Part shown: piece after piece, positions 39,438 through 52,829 of the stretch
How the letters are laid out: each line of letters begins with the position of its first letter
How positions within the stretch are numbered: the first letter of the stretch is position 1
Position numbers and translations under genes: made by a program
Source: Desmodus rotundus
Lineage: Eukaryota > Chordata > Mammalia > Chiroptera > Phyllostomidae
Assembly: GCF_022682495.2 (NCBI RefSeq)
Contig: NC_071387.1
Location: 195,402,143-195,466,142, forward strand
Length of the DNA: 64,000 bases
Direction of reading: 5' to 3'
The notes under the pieces: generated by a model
Databases searched by the model: none
The model's input: the letters and a program-made list of their open reading frames with translations, nothing else
What the model was told of the DNA's origin: nothing

Positions 39438-39851
39438 TTCTTTCTCTCTGCTGCACAGAATTCCATTGTGTAAAGAAAGAAGGAGCTTATATACTTTATG
39501 ACAACATGGATGGAACTGGAGAGCATTATACTAAGTGAAATAAACCAGGCAGTGAGGAACAATGCCATATGATCTCACCTTTAACTGGAACATAATCAAC
39601 AAAAGAAAAAAGCAAACAAAATATAACCAGGGTCATTGAAATTAAGAACAATCTAACAATAGCCAGAGGGGAGTGGGGAGGGGGCAATAAGGAGAAGGGT
39701 TTTCAGAAAGTACTGTAAAGGACACATGGACAAAACCAAGGGGGAGGGTGGAGGCTGGGGAGGGAGGTGTGTTTGGATGGGGTGGGGGGGAGGGGTGGGG
39801 AGAAAATGCAGACAACTATAATTGAACAACAATAAAATAATTTTTAAAAAA
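39438..39851 (+). mobile_element. L1 3' end with 5' inversion (twin priming) and 18-bp TSD
   Basis: A plus-strand L1 end: about 120 bp of ORF2 C-terminus (atggatggaactggagagca), the G-rich 3'UTR and the tip ataattgaacaacaataaaa. Perfect 18-bp repeats tactattttataaattca flank it (39420-39437 and 39852-39869). Its first 37 bp (39438-39474) are inverted: their reverse complement reads tttacacaatggaattctgt then gcagcagagagaaagaa, which is the L1 sequence normally just upstream. The inversion joins at an aaagaa overlap. Confidence 0.93.
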
Positions 39852-39869
39852 TACTATTTTATAAATTCA

Positions 39870-40956
39870 GAGTGGAAAACTAATTTATGTGTTTGTGCTT
39901 TAAATTATAGTGATGGAATCAAACTGAAAACATTATCGTGGATGTTGACAGCAATTTAGAACATGGCTAAAATGTAACAATATAGATGTACTTTTGACAT
40001 TACTTGTTTATTTTGAGTGCATGCCGCATTGATCCTGAGACGGTTCATATAGTTTCAGTTCAACTCTTCCTGTCCTTGGGTTATTGAAAAATAAAAACAA
40101 AACAAAAAGCACAGGTGAACTGAAAATTTAAGTGAATTAACACAGTTGTCATTGACCTACATAACTGTCTGTATTATGTGCGATTAATCCTAGATAACAA
40201 ACAACAAAAAGACTAATGATTATGACAAAGGACACACTGCAACAATCTATTTGTTGTCTTTAATCCACTCTATCACATTGATTAACTCATTTCTGACCTA
40301 GTGTTCTTCAAGAGATAAGATAGATATTATTCTGAAACTTTCCTCACTGTTCTGCACCATGCGCTTCCCTGCTTTTGCTATTATATGCCGTCTTTTCTTT
40401 GATGCTAGGAGCTTCAGAGCATTTTATGCATCTAGGCATAACAAGTATAAAAGCTTTTAATCACACTAATTCCTCTAAGAGTTCCTAATCTATATCTAAG
40501 TCTTTCATCTGTTCTTATTCTGACACAGCTGCTGCACCACAAGAAAAAAGAAAACAAGACTCTTGAATTCTATTTCCACTGAACTGAACTTGGAACTTAA
40601 ATACCATAAGCATTGCCTTTTCCTTTTAATGGAAATACTCTGAGCATAGTGGGTTTTAACACATCTGTGATGAGGGGTGGATAGTAGATTCTCACTGCAC
40701 AGTAGCTCTTTACAGGCAAGTACAGATTTCAGGGAAATTACATTAAAAACTAAACAAATTTGTATGTTGCATAGGTGAAGTGTCCCCAAAAGAAACATAA
40801 TTGGTAGTTAAGAGTTAAGTGTTGATGTTTGGGGGCTTTAGATGTGTGGGGCAAATTAAAATAATAAATCAGATTATTTATAGAGGGGCTAATGGTCATG
40901 TGGAAGAGTAGGTTAAACAGTTCTTTCTCTGCGACATTATAGAAAAACATGCCAGA
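39870..40956. other. No gene; unclassified
   Basis: Nothing recognised. Confidence 0.4.
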
Positions 40957-40966
40957 TGCATTACAC

Positions 40967-41001
<35 letters not shown>

Positions 41002-41012
41002 TGTGTAATGCA
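40957..41012. repeat. 56-bp near-perfect AT palindrome
   Basis: Arms tgcattacacatat... and ...atatgtgtaatgca meet at 40984/40985. Each arm is 28 bp and 27 of 28 positions pair; the one mismatch is at position 27, next to the centre. The core is (TA)n, but the outer 10 bp on each side are not simple repeat. Confidence 0.95.
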
Positions 41013-42284
41013 GAATGACAATTTTAAATGTACTTAAATGATTTAAAATGCATGCACATTCATTAATTGATTCAGCATATTAACATTATTTTGTAGCTAT
41101 AGTGTCTATAAATAAGTCAAGTAATTACACAGAAAAATGTTTTGTCTTTAAATATTTGCAGGCAAAATATATAAATATTCTAGAATGCTTTTGATCGAGA
41201 GATGTTTACATTGATACTCCAATTATCAATTTGAAGATTTTGATAATTTTAAGAGAGATAGATGTTAATAATTTAATATTAATTTGTATGTGACATTTAT
41301 TTGTTTAAAATTATTTTCCCTCATAGATTATTCTAAATGTGAGTCTTTAGATTAACAAACCCTTGTAAAATTTTATGTACCTATTTGAGATTATGAAAAA
41401 AAGTAACTATGTTCCAGAAAAAATACACTTTGCTGATGATACTCATGACTACATTGAAAATGTTAATAGAAGAGACATTATTTATTAAATGCTTAAATAA
41501 AACTATACTTTCTGTATAAATGTATCTACATATTTATCTACATATACATTTGTACATTACTATATAAATATCAATATATTACTATATAAATATATATATA
41601 CATATGAAGAATATATAACTTATTTTATGGAATCTCTCTAAGATTAAAAATTTAATCAGAAAAAGAATTAATGGAGATCAAATAATTTACAGTTAATAGT
41701 CCAGTAATTTTAAGTAGTAAAGTCTTTATGTTTTGAAGAGCACCCCTATTTAACTTTAAACCCTAGATTTTATTAGCAATTGAAATGCAATTTTTTCTTA
41801 CTTTCTTTTTTACTAATTTCATTTAGCCTTGCAACAACTATTGCTTACTTTGGCTTGAACAGGTAATAGTATTTCTTTGGTGTCAAGATTATTGGGAAAG
41901 AGGAGGCAAGAGAAAATCTTCATGATAATCTGTGAAATGAAACTAACTTGGCTGTGTCCCCAGGGCTTCAGTTCTCACAATAGCCCAGGGGATCATAGGA
42001 GAGCCTCATTAAAAATGAGTAAGTGGGTTTAAATAAGTAACTGGTCTGAGATCACATGACTTGTACATGACAGACTGGAAATTCAAATACATAGTATATT
42101 CACTCCAGAGATTACATTATAAAACTCTGTGGTTGGTCTCTTTTAAGAGTACTTCCATTTTAAAGAACAACTTGATTAATCAGAACAGAATTAGTCTAAA
42201 ACCATCATTAAACTAGATTTGTTTTAAGCACACAACAGAGCTAACAGGAAATTACAATAAAAGGGTTGATTTAAAAAGTGTGTA
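41013..42284. other. No gene; unclassified AT-rich DNA
   Basis: AT-rich with short TA runs at 41560-41605. Nothing else recognised. Confidence 0.4.
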
Positions 42285-43309
42285 TGACTGAAGAGAACAT
42301 CAACAAAGTGAAAAGGGAGCTAACCATATGGGAAAACACATTTGCCAATGATACTTTGGACAAGGGTTTGATTTCCTAAATACATAAATATCTCACACAA
42401 CTCCACAACAGGAAGACAAGCAATCCAATTAAAAAATGGGCAAAGGACCTGAACAGACACTTCTCCAAGGAAGATGTACAAAGGGCCCATAGACACATGA
42501 AAAAATGCTCATCACTAACCATCAGAGAGATGCAAATTAAAACCACAGTGAGATACCACTTCACACTGGTCAGAATGGCCATCATAAATAAATCAACAAA
42601 CAAGTACTGGCGAGGTTGTGGAGAAAAGGGAACCCTAGTGCACTGTTGGTGGGAATGCAGACTGGTGCAGCAACTGTGGAAAACAGTATAGAATTTCCTC
42701 AAAAAAACTAATGATGGAAGTGCCTTTCGATCCAATGATCCCACTCCTGGGACTATACCCTAAGAATCCTGAACCACCTATTCAAAAGGAATGTATGCAC
42801 CCCAAAGTTCACAGCAGCATTATTTACAATAACCAACTGCTAGAAACAGCCTGAGCGTTCATCAGTAAGAATGGATCAAAAAACTACGGTGCATTTACAC
42901 AATGGAATACTACACAGCAGAAAGAAAGAAGGAGTTCCTACCCTTCCCAACAGCATGGATGGAACTGGAGAGCATTATGCTAAGTGAAATTAGCCAGGAG
43001 GTGAAAGAAAAATGCCATATGATCTCACCTATAAGAGGAACATAATCAACAAAACAAATGAGCAAAATAGAACCAGAGACTTGGAAATAAAAAACAAAGT
43101 GATACTAACCAGAGGGGAGGGGGAAGGGAGTAATGGAGGAAGAAGAGGAAGGGACAAACCAAGGAACACGAACAGAGGACTCATGGACACGGAAAATGGG
43201 GGGATTGGCTGTGGGAGTGGAGGGGGATTGGGTAAGGGTGATCAATGGAGAAAAAGGCAGGGCAACTGTAACTGAACAACAATAAATGAAAAAATAAAAA
43301 TAAAAGGTA
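42285..43309 (+). mobile_element. 5'-truncated L1, ~1 kb
   Basis: A well-preserved plus-strand L1 end: ORF2 C-terminal sequence (acatcaacaaagtgaaaagg; ccaattaaaaaatgggcaaa; aatggaatactacacagcag), then the 3'UTR from about 43080, tip caactgtaactgaacaacaa and an A-rich tail. Coding frame is broken. Short frames on both strands within it, including the 122-codon minus one at 42376-42744, are shadows. I found no clear target-site duplication. Confidence 0.92.
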
Positions 43310-43516
43310 GGTACAAAACATCTCTTTCTTTGGAGTAATCATTTTTTTTTTATTTTAAGTATGTTTTCTGTGTCTCTGAACCATAGCTGTGACACCATGA
43401 ATTATGTATCAATAAATTTAATTAAAAACTTAGTGACTTTATAACTATGTTAGGAAACTTGTAAGGTTAGAGTTAACTCTTGCATTTTGAAATCTCAAAT
43501 AAGATATAGGATTAAG

Positions 43517-43570
43517 GGAGGATTCAGAAGAAAAGTACATTATGGAGGATTCAGAAGAAAAATACATTAT
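43517..43570 (+). repeat. 27-bp tandem duplication
   Basis: Two head-to-tail copies of a 27-bp unit beginning ggaggattcagaagaaaa and ending acattat (43517-43543, 43544-43570), with one mismatch. Confidence 0.95.
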
Positions 43571-43729
43571 GTAGGAAAAGAAGACATAATAAGGTTATAG
43601 AGAAATAAGTCTAACAGAGTTTCATGAAAAGAAGAGAGACTGACAGAAAGTGAGAAACTACAGAAATTGAGACAAATTTAGGTGGATACAAAAAGAAATG
43701 TGCAATGCTTAGTGTTTTTTAAAGACTAC

Positions 43730-43795
43730 AATGTTGGGAAGGAAGGGATGCAAGATGGAGACAATTGTACTTGAACAACAATAAAAAAAAAAAGG
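43730..43795 (+). mobile_element. Short L1 3' tip
   Basis: Ends gacaattgtacttgaacaac then aataaaaaaaaaaag. Only the last ~60 bp of an L1 3'UTR are present. No flanking duplication was found. Confidence 0.8.
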
Positions 43796-44699
43796 AAAAA
43801 ACACAGATACTTTACTCAAGTTTGGAGCAAAACTTAAACTGAAGCAATACCCTACAAAGGAAAAAATACAAGTGTGGAAGGAGTTAATGAAAGTTTATAC
43901 CACAAAGAATGAGGATTATATATATATATATATATATATATCTCCACATTTTTAAATATTTTTTTAAAGTTTGTCTTGAGTCGTCGGGCTTGAGAGACCT
44001 GTGGTAACTGACAAGCCATTGCTTCTTCCATCAACTCTGGTCACAGTCAGGTGGACGATAGACCACGGCCCTGTGCTTCTCTGTTCCCTCAGCCAACCTG
44101 GTCAGCAGCTCAGCTGCAGAGAAGCCCAGGGTCTTCTGTGAAATGTTCAGAGCCTTCTCTCCTAGTTCTAAATGCAAGCTAATCTGAGATCAATGCGGTC
44201 TGGTTTCCTATTGCTTGAATTTCTCTCCCTGTTTTTAACATTTTCTGGATTGTTAAAATCAATCCAAATGTATAGAAGACTCATCGTGAATTTAATTTAA
44301 TGAAACAAAAAGAAAAATAATCAAGATTCTTTAATTTATTATGTTTAAGTGATTTCATTATATCTTCCCCTCTGCCCCTTTTTAATTTTTTTCTACTAAA
44401 ATTTGATATTTTTGATAAAATACTTTATAGATGACAAGAAATATTTATTTCAAATGCCAAGGTTGCAAGCAGTATTCCCACCAAATAACTATTATGTAGA
44501 ATCATTATATATTTCTCATTTTTAAAAACAACAACAAATCATCTTAAACTAATTTGTGTATGGTTTCCTTGGAAATTTAATGTTATGTATCTTAAATGTG
44601 TACAGGAATATGTTTGGACTTAATGATGTATCAGATCAATAGATATTTTTCTCTGAAGGAAAACATATAGCTATTGTTAGATATTTTTAAAAAGTATTG
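43796..44699. other. No gene; unclassified, with (TA)n at 43917-43941
   Basis: A pure TA run of 25 bp. 43970-44180 is less AT-rich but unrecognised. Confidence 0.45.
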
Positions 44700-44891
44700 G
44701 ATCTGGCCGGTGTGGTTAGTGGATTGAGCACCATACTGGGAAGCAAAGGGCAATAGGTTCGATTCCCAGTCTGGACACATGCCTGGGTTGCAGGCCAGGT
44801 CCCCACTGGGGGGGGTGTGAGAGGCAACCACACACTGATGTTTCTCTTTCTCCCTCCCTTTCCCCCTCTCTAAAAATAAATAAATAAAGTC
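44700..44891 (+). mobile_element. VES SINE
   Basis: Plus-strand VES with a consensus B box ggttcgattcc at 44756-44766. The A box is one base short (tggttagtgg near 44713). It has the G run and pyrimidine-rich 3' part, then the tail taaaaataaataaataaa. Imperfect flanks (tttaaaaagtattg before, tttaaaatgcatattg after) may be a diverged target-site duplication. Confidence 0.95.
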
Positions 44892-44960
44892 TTTAAAATG
44901 CATATTGTAAAACATCAATTTATGCCCTGAGTATCATGGGACAAAAATCAACTGGATAAA

Positions 44961-45014
44961 ATATGTATGTGTGTGTGTGTGTGTAAATATATACATATAT
45001 ATATGTATCTATAT
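44961..45014 (+). repeat. (TG)n/(TA)n microsatellite
   Basis: A TG run of about 18 bp followed by interrupted TA repeats. Confidence 0.95.
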
Positions 45015-48000
45015 TTTTACATAAGATTTTTGTAATTATTAGACTTTTAGACTTTTAAAAATAATTGCAGTAACACCGTCATCTAGAAAAGAGTTTCCAG
45101 GCCCCGGATCTGACAATAGGCGAAGCTGATCAGTCACATGGCAATGGTTGTTAGGGGAGCTCACATATTGGCTAGTGAGTTGAAGTATATGATCCCCACT
45201 ACTAATGTTCAGTCCTTTGACATCAGGTTGATACAAGTTTCATGAAAATACAACATCAGACTTAGTGGTAGATAAACATAATGGTTTGGTATATATTTTT
45301 ATTGCAAATTCCTAATATTAAATATGTGAAAAAATAACTTGAAAAGACTTAATATATGGTTTTATTTTTAAAAAGTTATCCTTAACAACTTCTGAGTGCT
45401 CCGTGCTCCACTTTCAACAGAAAAGAGTCTACAATCGTTATAGTGGACAATCCATATGGAAATGTGTAATGGTCACTTCGTGATCCCATCATTTCACATT
45501 ATTAAAGAAATGAAAATATAACTGTATGCAACTGAGAAAAAATAATAGGGGTTGTAAATACTTGATTAGAAATAGTCTTCAATTATTGTGCTTACCTTAT
45601 AATCTTAAACATATTTTCCTGTCACTTTAATTCTTTAAACAAATATAGTTGGCCCTAATGATTAATATTAATAGGGAACTTACAAGTTTTAATGGACTTA
45701 AAATGCAAAACAAATTAGTTAGGTGTTAACCTTTTAAAATATAATTAAAACATAATTAACAAGTAGTTAATATGATGAGCTTCCAAAACATGAAATTAAT
45801 TTTACTCTCAAAATGTAGTGGCAATGACAAACATTCTTCCCGAAGAAAAGCAAGTACAGCTGGGTAGTGTCTGTGACTAGGCCACATAAGAACAAATTAT
45901 TTGAGGTACATTGGAATTATTCTCTTGGAAATACTTATTAAACAAAATTGTTTCCAGTGTAAGATATATTTGATTTATAACAATCGACATTTGAATTCAT
46001 AATTTTATACTTTTCTGCTCCAAGGAAAAAGAAAGAGTTATTTTAAGTGCAGAGAACAGGGAGGAATATTCCAAAAACCATGGTGTGGTGGTGTGACAAG
46101 CAACCATCGATGGAAGTGTCTTGTCTGGAACCAGGTGGTTAATTCTGGAGCATGTGATAGCTGGAAGTCAGTCATCTAATGCAGTTTTGCCTGAGTGATT
46201 GTTGCTCTACCACTTGCTCAATGGCGAGTTGAATGTAACATAAGTTCTGTGTACATGCATGATTAGACTTCCATGTATGAATGGTGGATGATAAATCCTT
46301 TTAAATAGGAAAATGTCAGAGAATGTTACATTGAATAGTTTAAAAAGTCCAGAAAAACATCAAAGACAAAATAGCTTAAAAAGGCCATGTAAATGTCTCC
46401 CCAGTAATGACTCAGAAATGATTTACTTATAAAAGAAACCGTTTACTCTTTTGACAATTAACCAAACCTCATAGGCAGCTCCTAACTGGCTAGTACATTT
46501 CTTCCTCAAAGATGACCTCATGGGCTAGTTCTGGTTCCTAAGTTAATCCATTTTATTCATAAAGTGAACTTTGAAAGTTATGTTTCTAGTAAAAAATAAC
46601 ATGAGTGCATGTATATTTTTGTGTATTTCAGAAAATAAAATGACAAAGTAAAGGCCTTAGTGTTTCAGATGTATAGTCCCGGGCAGGGTAGTACGAGGGA
46701 GGCGATTTGTGGAGGGAAGATTCCGATGGCTTCGACCTTCAGAGTTTGTGATTTCCATAGATATGATTGCTACACACTGGAAACATGACCTGTTTGTAAA
46801 TGTGTTATCTCACTGTTTATTACTCCTTTCAAATTGAGGAGTCATGCAAAATTATCCCTGGCAAATGTTTAGTGCTGAGAACAAAAGCTTATAATTTCTT
46901 ATTGCTGATTTTCCACTAAATAAAGAAAAAACAAACTCAACGTAAATTTACAGAGAATTGTTGTTTAATTTCATCATTTTATTTCCCATGTTGTGTTCCT
47001 CTTCACCTTGTAATATTTATGTGTATTATTTCCAGTTTTGTGAGTTTTAGCATTATGTTCATTTTTCTTACATTTTAATTCATGCTAAGTTTTCTTCTTG
47101 TTTTTTCTCCTGAGCCGTCTTTCAATTTTACATAATCAGAGTGAAGAAAATTACCAGCTACAACAGAATCTTTGGGAAGCTTAATTTCATTTTTAAAAGT
47201 CAACCCCTTTGAAATGACTTTTTGTCATTTTTTGTCAGTTATAAAAACAGCAAAAATATAAACAAAAGCCATCTCTAAGAATATTTACTGATGTAACAGA
47301 ATGATAGTGGAGATGGAGAAAAGTAAATCTGAACATAAAATAAATATATCTTTTCAATGGACATTTAATGAAGTTGTTTAGTGTAAGTCAGTCATCGGGT
47401 CAACAAGATGACCAGGGAATTTATGACAATGGCTTCGTACGTATTTGAGGCTCAGTAAGTGGGAGGCAATAGAAGCCAATTGTCTACTGACCTCATCCAG
47501 TTAAGTTTACCATTGTTTAAAAAATAACACTTTCAAAGGTTTAGAATAACATAACATGAGTTTATAATTAATCAATACTCATTTGTCTAAAATCATTTGC
47601 TATGCTCATCTGTGTGGCTGAGAGAGGTCATCATTCCAGATGGAAAACCAACACTACTTCCTTCCTTCAGTGCAGTGACAGAGAGAAAGACATGCTGAAT
47701 GCAAGCTTTAGGCTGTTACACTTATACTGTTGTCAACTATTAGTCCAGTGAATTGGAGCACCAGCAGTTCAGCCGGGTCTGCATTGTTCCCAGGTTTCCC
47801 ACACCAGGGCTTTATTGAGAGTTGACCTGCGGTGGCCAGGATGGCCCCAATGCCCCAGAGGGTTGTCAAATTTAGATAACTCGCCACATTAAAATATCAT
47901 AAAAATGCTAGATTGGAGCTACAATATTATACAATATCAAAGCTCAATTGATTTAATATAATTTATGAACTACATTTTTATCACTGGAAATAATCATATT

Positions 48001-51000
48001 GAAACAACTTTTATTTGTGTGTAAATTCTAAAACTCATTATCACTTATATTAAATGGGCATTTCAACTAATTCAATATCTTAAAATTCTTCAGGGCTTGT
48101 TACCAGGATGTGTTCACAGTCTACATTCTTCCTCTGGGTTATAGTATTGTATTTATAGTATAGATTCTATATTCCATAAATCACCATTTTTACACATTCA
48201 GAGAAAACATGTCCCATAAGTTCAAGCTTATATATTATACTACATATTTATTATTATCTATTTGATAACTCTGTCATGTAAATAAAACATGTAAAATGAT
48301 AACATTTTTGAAGCTTGCCTTATACCTTCTATACCTGTTATCTTTATATTCTCTACAATCTGAATAGTTACCAAAGCCAGAAATAGAAGATTTTTTTTTC
48401 TTCTCTTTCATTTTCTGTCTTTCTTTCTTTCTACCATTGAATCTAATTTATCAAAAATTCTCCTGGTCCTCACTTCAAATATAAATATTCACATTTTATA
48501 TGTATGTTCTTCTCATTCTCTTCCTCCTCTTACTCTTCTCAGGCTTTCCACATGCAAGTCCATGATATATTTACATTTTAGGAAGCATCTGTGATGACCT
48601 CCTCCTTGTGAAGGTCACTCTGTATACTCAGGTCTTCTGAATAACTCTAGAAAATTGCATGATGCTTATATTAGGTCTTTCCATCTGTGAAATAACTGTT
48701 TTAGGAGGACAAATGGTTCATCACTTTGCATATCCTTTAAAGGGAATACATATCCCCTGAATTCTGTGCTTTCAAAACAAAAGTGATATCTCAGATTATC
48801 TTTTTCAAAGGAATTATGATTTTTAATAAAAAGTAAAAATGCTCTTCAGCAATAATAGCAAAAAAGGAATAATAGCATGGACTGGGAAATGGACATAACT
48901 CTTTCTCCTGTGAAGGGATCCTACAAAATTATGCAGTATGCAGGTTGTTAAAACATAGGGAAGCTCAAGAGAAATATAGGTATTTAGATGATGAATCTCT
49001 GCATGCATTTAAGCCCCTGATGCAGTGGTTTAATCTCGATTTCTAAAAAATATAAGAAGTTCTATCATGCCTCACACAGGTTATCACAGGTGCTCGGCCT
49101 TTACATTGTGCAAAAGGGCAAGCACACTGAGTGCATAACCCTCATAGAACTCAAATCCTGTTCAGAACACAGAGAATGTATTTTCCCTTTACAAAGGTGC
49201 ATTGTTGTTCTACAAGTTCAAAGGTAAGCAACATGATTTTGCTCTATAGTTACTTTCACAAAAACAAGAAGTTTGGATAGGCAATAAAACAGATTCTTAA
49301 CTTCAATTTATTTGGTAGATAAGGTTAATGTCTTCAGTATCTCTAAAGGGCATGATTTTGAAAAACCAATTTAATGCAGGAAAAATCATTAATCTCAGAG
49401 TTAATATTACACATACTAAGAGCGTCCCATGGATTGTAGGTACAAGTTATCCCTGGTTGTCAAGACAACTGTAGTTTTATTTTCTCTACTAAACAAGCTT
49501 CTCCATTCCCCAGGGTTGTACCTGGGATGTTAAGTGGCCCGCCATGTCCTCCTGCAAAGAATTTTAGGATGCTGTTCTCCTGAGAGCTAATCAATACATG
49601 AGATCTCCCATGATGGTAAGTCAGACAGACACACCATGACCTAATTTTCTTTTCATCTATCCAGTAAATCAACTGTGAAAATCAAAACTGACCTATGTAC
49701 TTGGGGGTTAAAAGTAATCACAGCTCACCTAATCAAGATTAAGAAGTCATCTACATTAAAAAAGAAGAAAAGAAAAAAGTACCAAACCAGGAAGAAGTTA
49801 ATGATACTTTAATGAACCCTACTTAAATTTTGTATTCACTTGTTATAGGTGAATATAGCTTGTAGAGGTGAGAGGTATATAGGCTAATTGTTTGCAGAAA
49901 TCTTGAGCAAGATAGAATTAAGATATAAAGGCAATGATAATATAAATTTAATAGACTGTATCAAAGCTTAAAAGTCTAATACTTTATCATATTCTCATTT
50001 TTGCTCAAAACAATTTCTGACACCTTTTCTTTTGATATCCTTAAAAATAATACAAATTATTTTCATTTTCTGTATATTCTAAAACACTCTACTATTTGTA
50101 TGCACTTTACACAATCCTTGAGCAGTCAGAAGAGTTTAAAGTTAAGAAGGTTATATGAGCTGCAAAAAATTACTAAGAAAAAAGAGCATGACAAAAAGCA
50201 TTATACTACAGTGCTCAGTATTTGAAGTTTCCCTTCAAAGGGAGATTGATAATATCCATATTTCAGAGTAAGCATAGGAATTAATAGTAAAAACAGTGCA
50301 ACATTTTACTCAGTAAATAATAGCCACTTTCCCTTTTTTTTCTTATAGTATTTTAGTAATTCAAGTGAAATGATTTCATTGGAAGGTGATGGTCAAAGAT
50401 GTTTTATGGAAAGTGAATCTGGATTGACACTTTTTCAAAGCTTTAGACTTTGGATAATTTGAACACCTGCTGTTATGGTGATCAATATAGAGAAAGTAGA
50501 TATGGATAAGCTTAAGTTAATTGATTAGAATGAAAAACAGCATAGGGTATCTTGAAAGGGAATGGATTAACTCACCACTGATTTTGTGGAGTAGCAACCA
50601 GGCATAGGGAGATGTAAAAATGTATAGTCTTTCCATATGAAGTTTAAACTTCTGAGTAAAAGTGAAGCTGCCTTGCTGGCATGTAGTGATTTTGAATTTT
50701 ATATCTATGAATTCAAAATTTCAATTTTGAAATAATACATTTGTATCTCCATACATAAGGTACAAGAAAAATGTAAAACCATTGTCTAGAAGATAGTGTT
50801 GACCAAAAAATCCAAACGCTTTCAAGGGCACTTAAATAATTTATGAAATGTTCCTCATGAACAGCCCAAGATGGTGGAACATAACTCTACTCCAAGTCCT
50901 TCGATTCTTTGAAGGAATTAAAAATAGCATAGGTGTTGAAATATAAATACATAAGCCATTGATTGTGAAAAAAGGAAAGCAGTATTACTGAAGCTAGGTC

Positions 51001-51550
51001 ACATGTAAGAGGACATCTTCCCAGAAGCAAGTTAATGGCAGAAAAAGAAAGTGTCCCTAATAACAGAAATAGGTAGTTGTTCCTTAAGGAGCATTTTATA
51101 TTCATGAGAATGTTCCTTTAGGTGAGAGAATGGTGCTGCCAGAGACGCTTTTTCTGTGATGATGGAGCGTCTTTACATTATTGACTCATCCCTGCTTCTA
51201 TTGAAATGAAGGATTGCATGAACGGATTTAAATTCACGAATGTGCTACTTAAATCTAAATATTTCAAAAAGTGTGTGTTGTGTACATATTTCAATGATGT
51301 CTTTCTTACAGATACCACACTATAAGTCAGACCTCACTAGAGCTGTGGTAAAAACAAGGATCAGGTAAGAGAACCCTCCCATTTTGAGGGAGAATAGTTG
51401 AAGCTGAAAGTACCACAGATACTCATCTCGAGATTTAAAATAAAAAAGTTTTTAAACTGAGAAATAAAGATGCATTTCAGAAGAAAAGCAAAGACGGAAC
51501 AGAGAGTCCCTGTGCGTGCTTCACTCAGCTTTCTTTAATGTTAAAATCTC
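45015..51550. other. No gene; long unclassified AT-rich stretch
   Basis: About 6.5 kb without a gene. I recognised no repeat family with confidence. Less AT-rich islands lie at 46660-46760, 47600-47880 and 49430-49640. They have no long frame with a domain and no CpG island. Confidence 0.4.
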
Positions 51551-51554
51551 ACAA

Positions 51555-52255
51555 TGTGTCCTGGCAGTTTCTTTGGAACTACCTTGTTTGTTTCCTTCAA
51601 CTTTCTGATTTTTATAGACTCATACACTTTTTCCACTACCAAATAACTAACTTTTGTATAAATACAATAGTAGATGAATTATAGACTATATTTATTCCCC
51701 TAATTTTTCTACTACTGTCTTTTTTTTTTTCACTCCAGGCTACAATCCAGTGTATTAATTTGCATTTAGATATCAGGTTACCTTAGCTTGCTTTAATCTG
51801 TGACAGTTTCTTTCCTTTTGTTTTATGATCTTGATACTTGTGAGGGATACCAACCAAATAACCCAAAACCACTATCCTACCTGGATATGTCTGAACACCA
51901 CAGAGGGGGTGTCCTCATCCTATCGTATCAGGAGAAACATAATATCCACATGACTCATTCCCAGGCATAACCTTGATCACTTGGTTAATATGGCTTTGTC
52001 AGGTTTCTCTATCTAAAAACAGTAACGTTATTGCTTTTCCTTGTCCAAACTGTATTTTGTAGAAGCTAGTCACTAAGATCAGCCCACACCCCAGAGGAAG
52101 GAAATCAACCTTCACTTCTGGGTATATATGAAAATCACCCTAGTAATTAAATATTTTCAGGAAGATACTTTGAAGCTGTGCAAATATTCTGCACTTCCTA
52201 AAGATTTGACCACACATTCTAACATTCATTAGTCCGCAAGCACGACTGTGGAGCT
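51555..52255. mobile_element. Ancient L1 (L1ME-like) 3' region
   Basis: Follows an old mammalian L1-type repeat in order over about 700 bp: cactccaggctacaatccag, ctttaatctgtgacagtttc, gaccaggcataaccttgatc-like sequence at 51960-51980, atcacttggttaatatggct, aggaagatactttgaagctg and ctaacattcattagtc. Family level is inferred from memory of such repeats; orientation is not asserted. Confidence 0.5.
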
Positions 52256-52289
52256 CTGATGTGGAATTTCTACTTACTGTTAAAAATAT

Positions 52290-52720
52290 TCATGGCACTC
52301 ATTGAAGATGATAAGGAAGACTTTATTCAAAAGGGACTATTTCTGTAAGGTGGAGAGTTTAGGCTCAACTCCAAATACAACAAGGGAAAGTGAGGATTTA
52401 TAGCCAAGGAATAAGGTGGGGGGGGGCGCTGGGAGAAGGGTCAATGGATATAAATGACAAAGAGAAAACAGGAGGGGTAAGAGCTGATTCTGACTAAACT
52501 AACACGACAGGACTCGCCATAGGTAAGCCAGCGTGATTGGGTGTCACGTGGAAGACTGTAGGGGATGATAATCTGACCAGATATCAAGGGTTCTCGCTAA
52601 ATTGACTTAGTAAGATTCTTGACCTTGAGCATGAGGCCTGAGGATGTGGCCTCATCAGAAAATGGCTTAGAGGAGCCTGGCTAAAGTTTGGCTAATGAGA
52701 CCTCTTGTCATTACTGAATT
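52290..52720 (-). repeat. LTR-like repeat, antisense (probable)
   Basis: Begins aaggaagactttattcaaaa (reverse of a poly(A)-signal-like stretch) and runs through gagtttaggctcaactccaa, ggatttatagccaaggaata, gagctgattctgactaaact and gcatgaggcctgaggatgtg. The layout fits an old LTR read from its 3' side. No viral coding sequence is present. A poly-G run lies at 52418-52427. Confidence 0.4.
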
Positions 52721-52829
52721 TCTTTTATACTTTAAAGTCAGAAAATTTCTTTAAAGATTTGAATCTTCTCTTCAATTTATTAATTCAATCCTTTGTATTA
52801 ATTTGATTTTGTGGATATTTGTTTTAGGG

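Noticed and set aside
42376..42744. 122-codon minus-strand frame
   Set aside because: Shadow of the plus-strand L1 ORF2 remnant.
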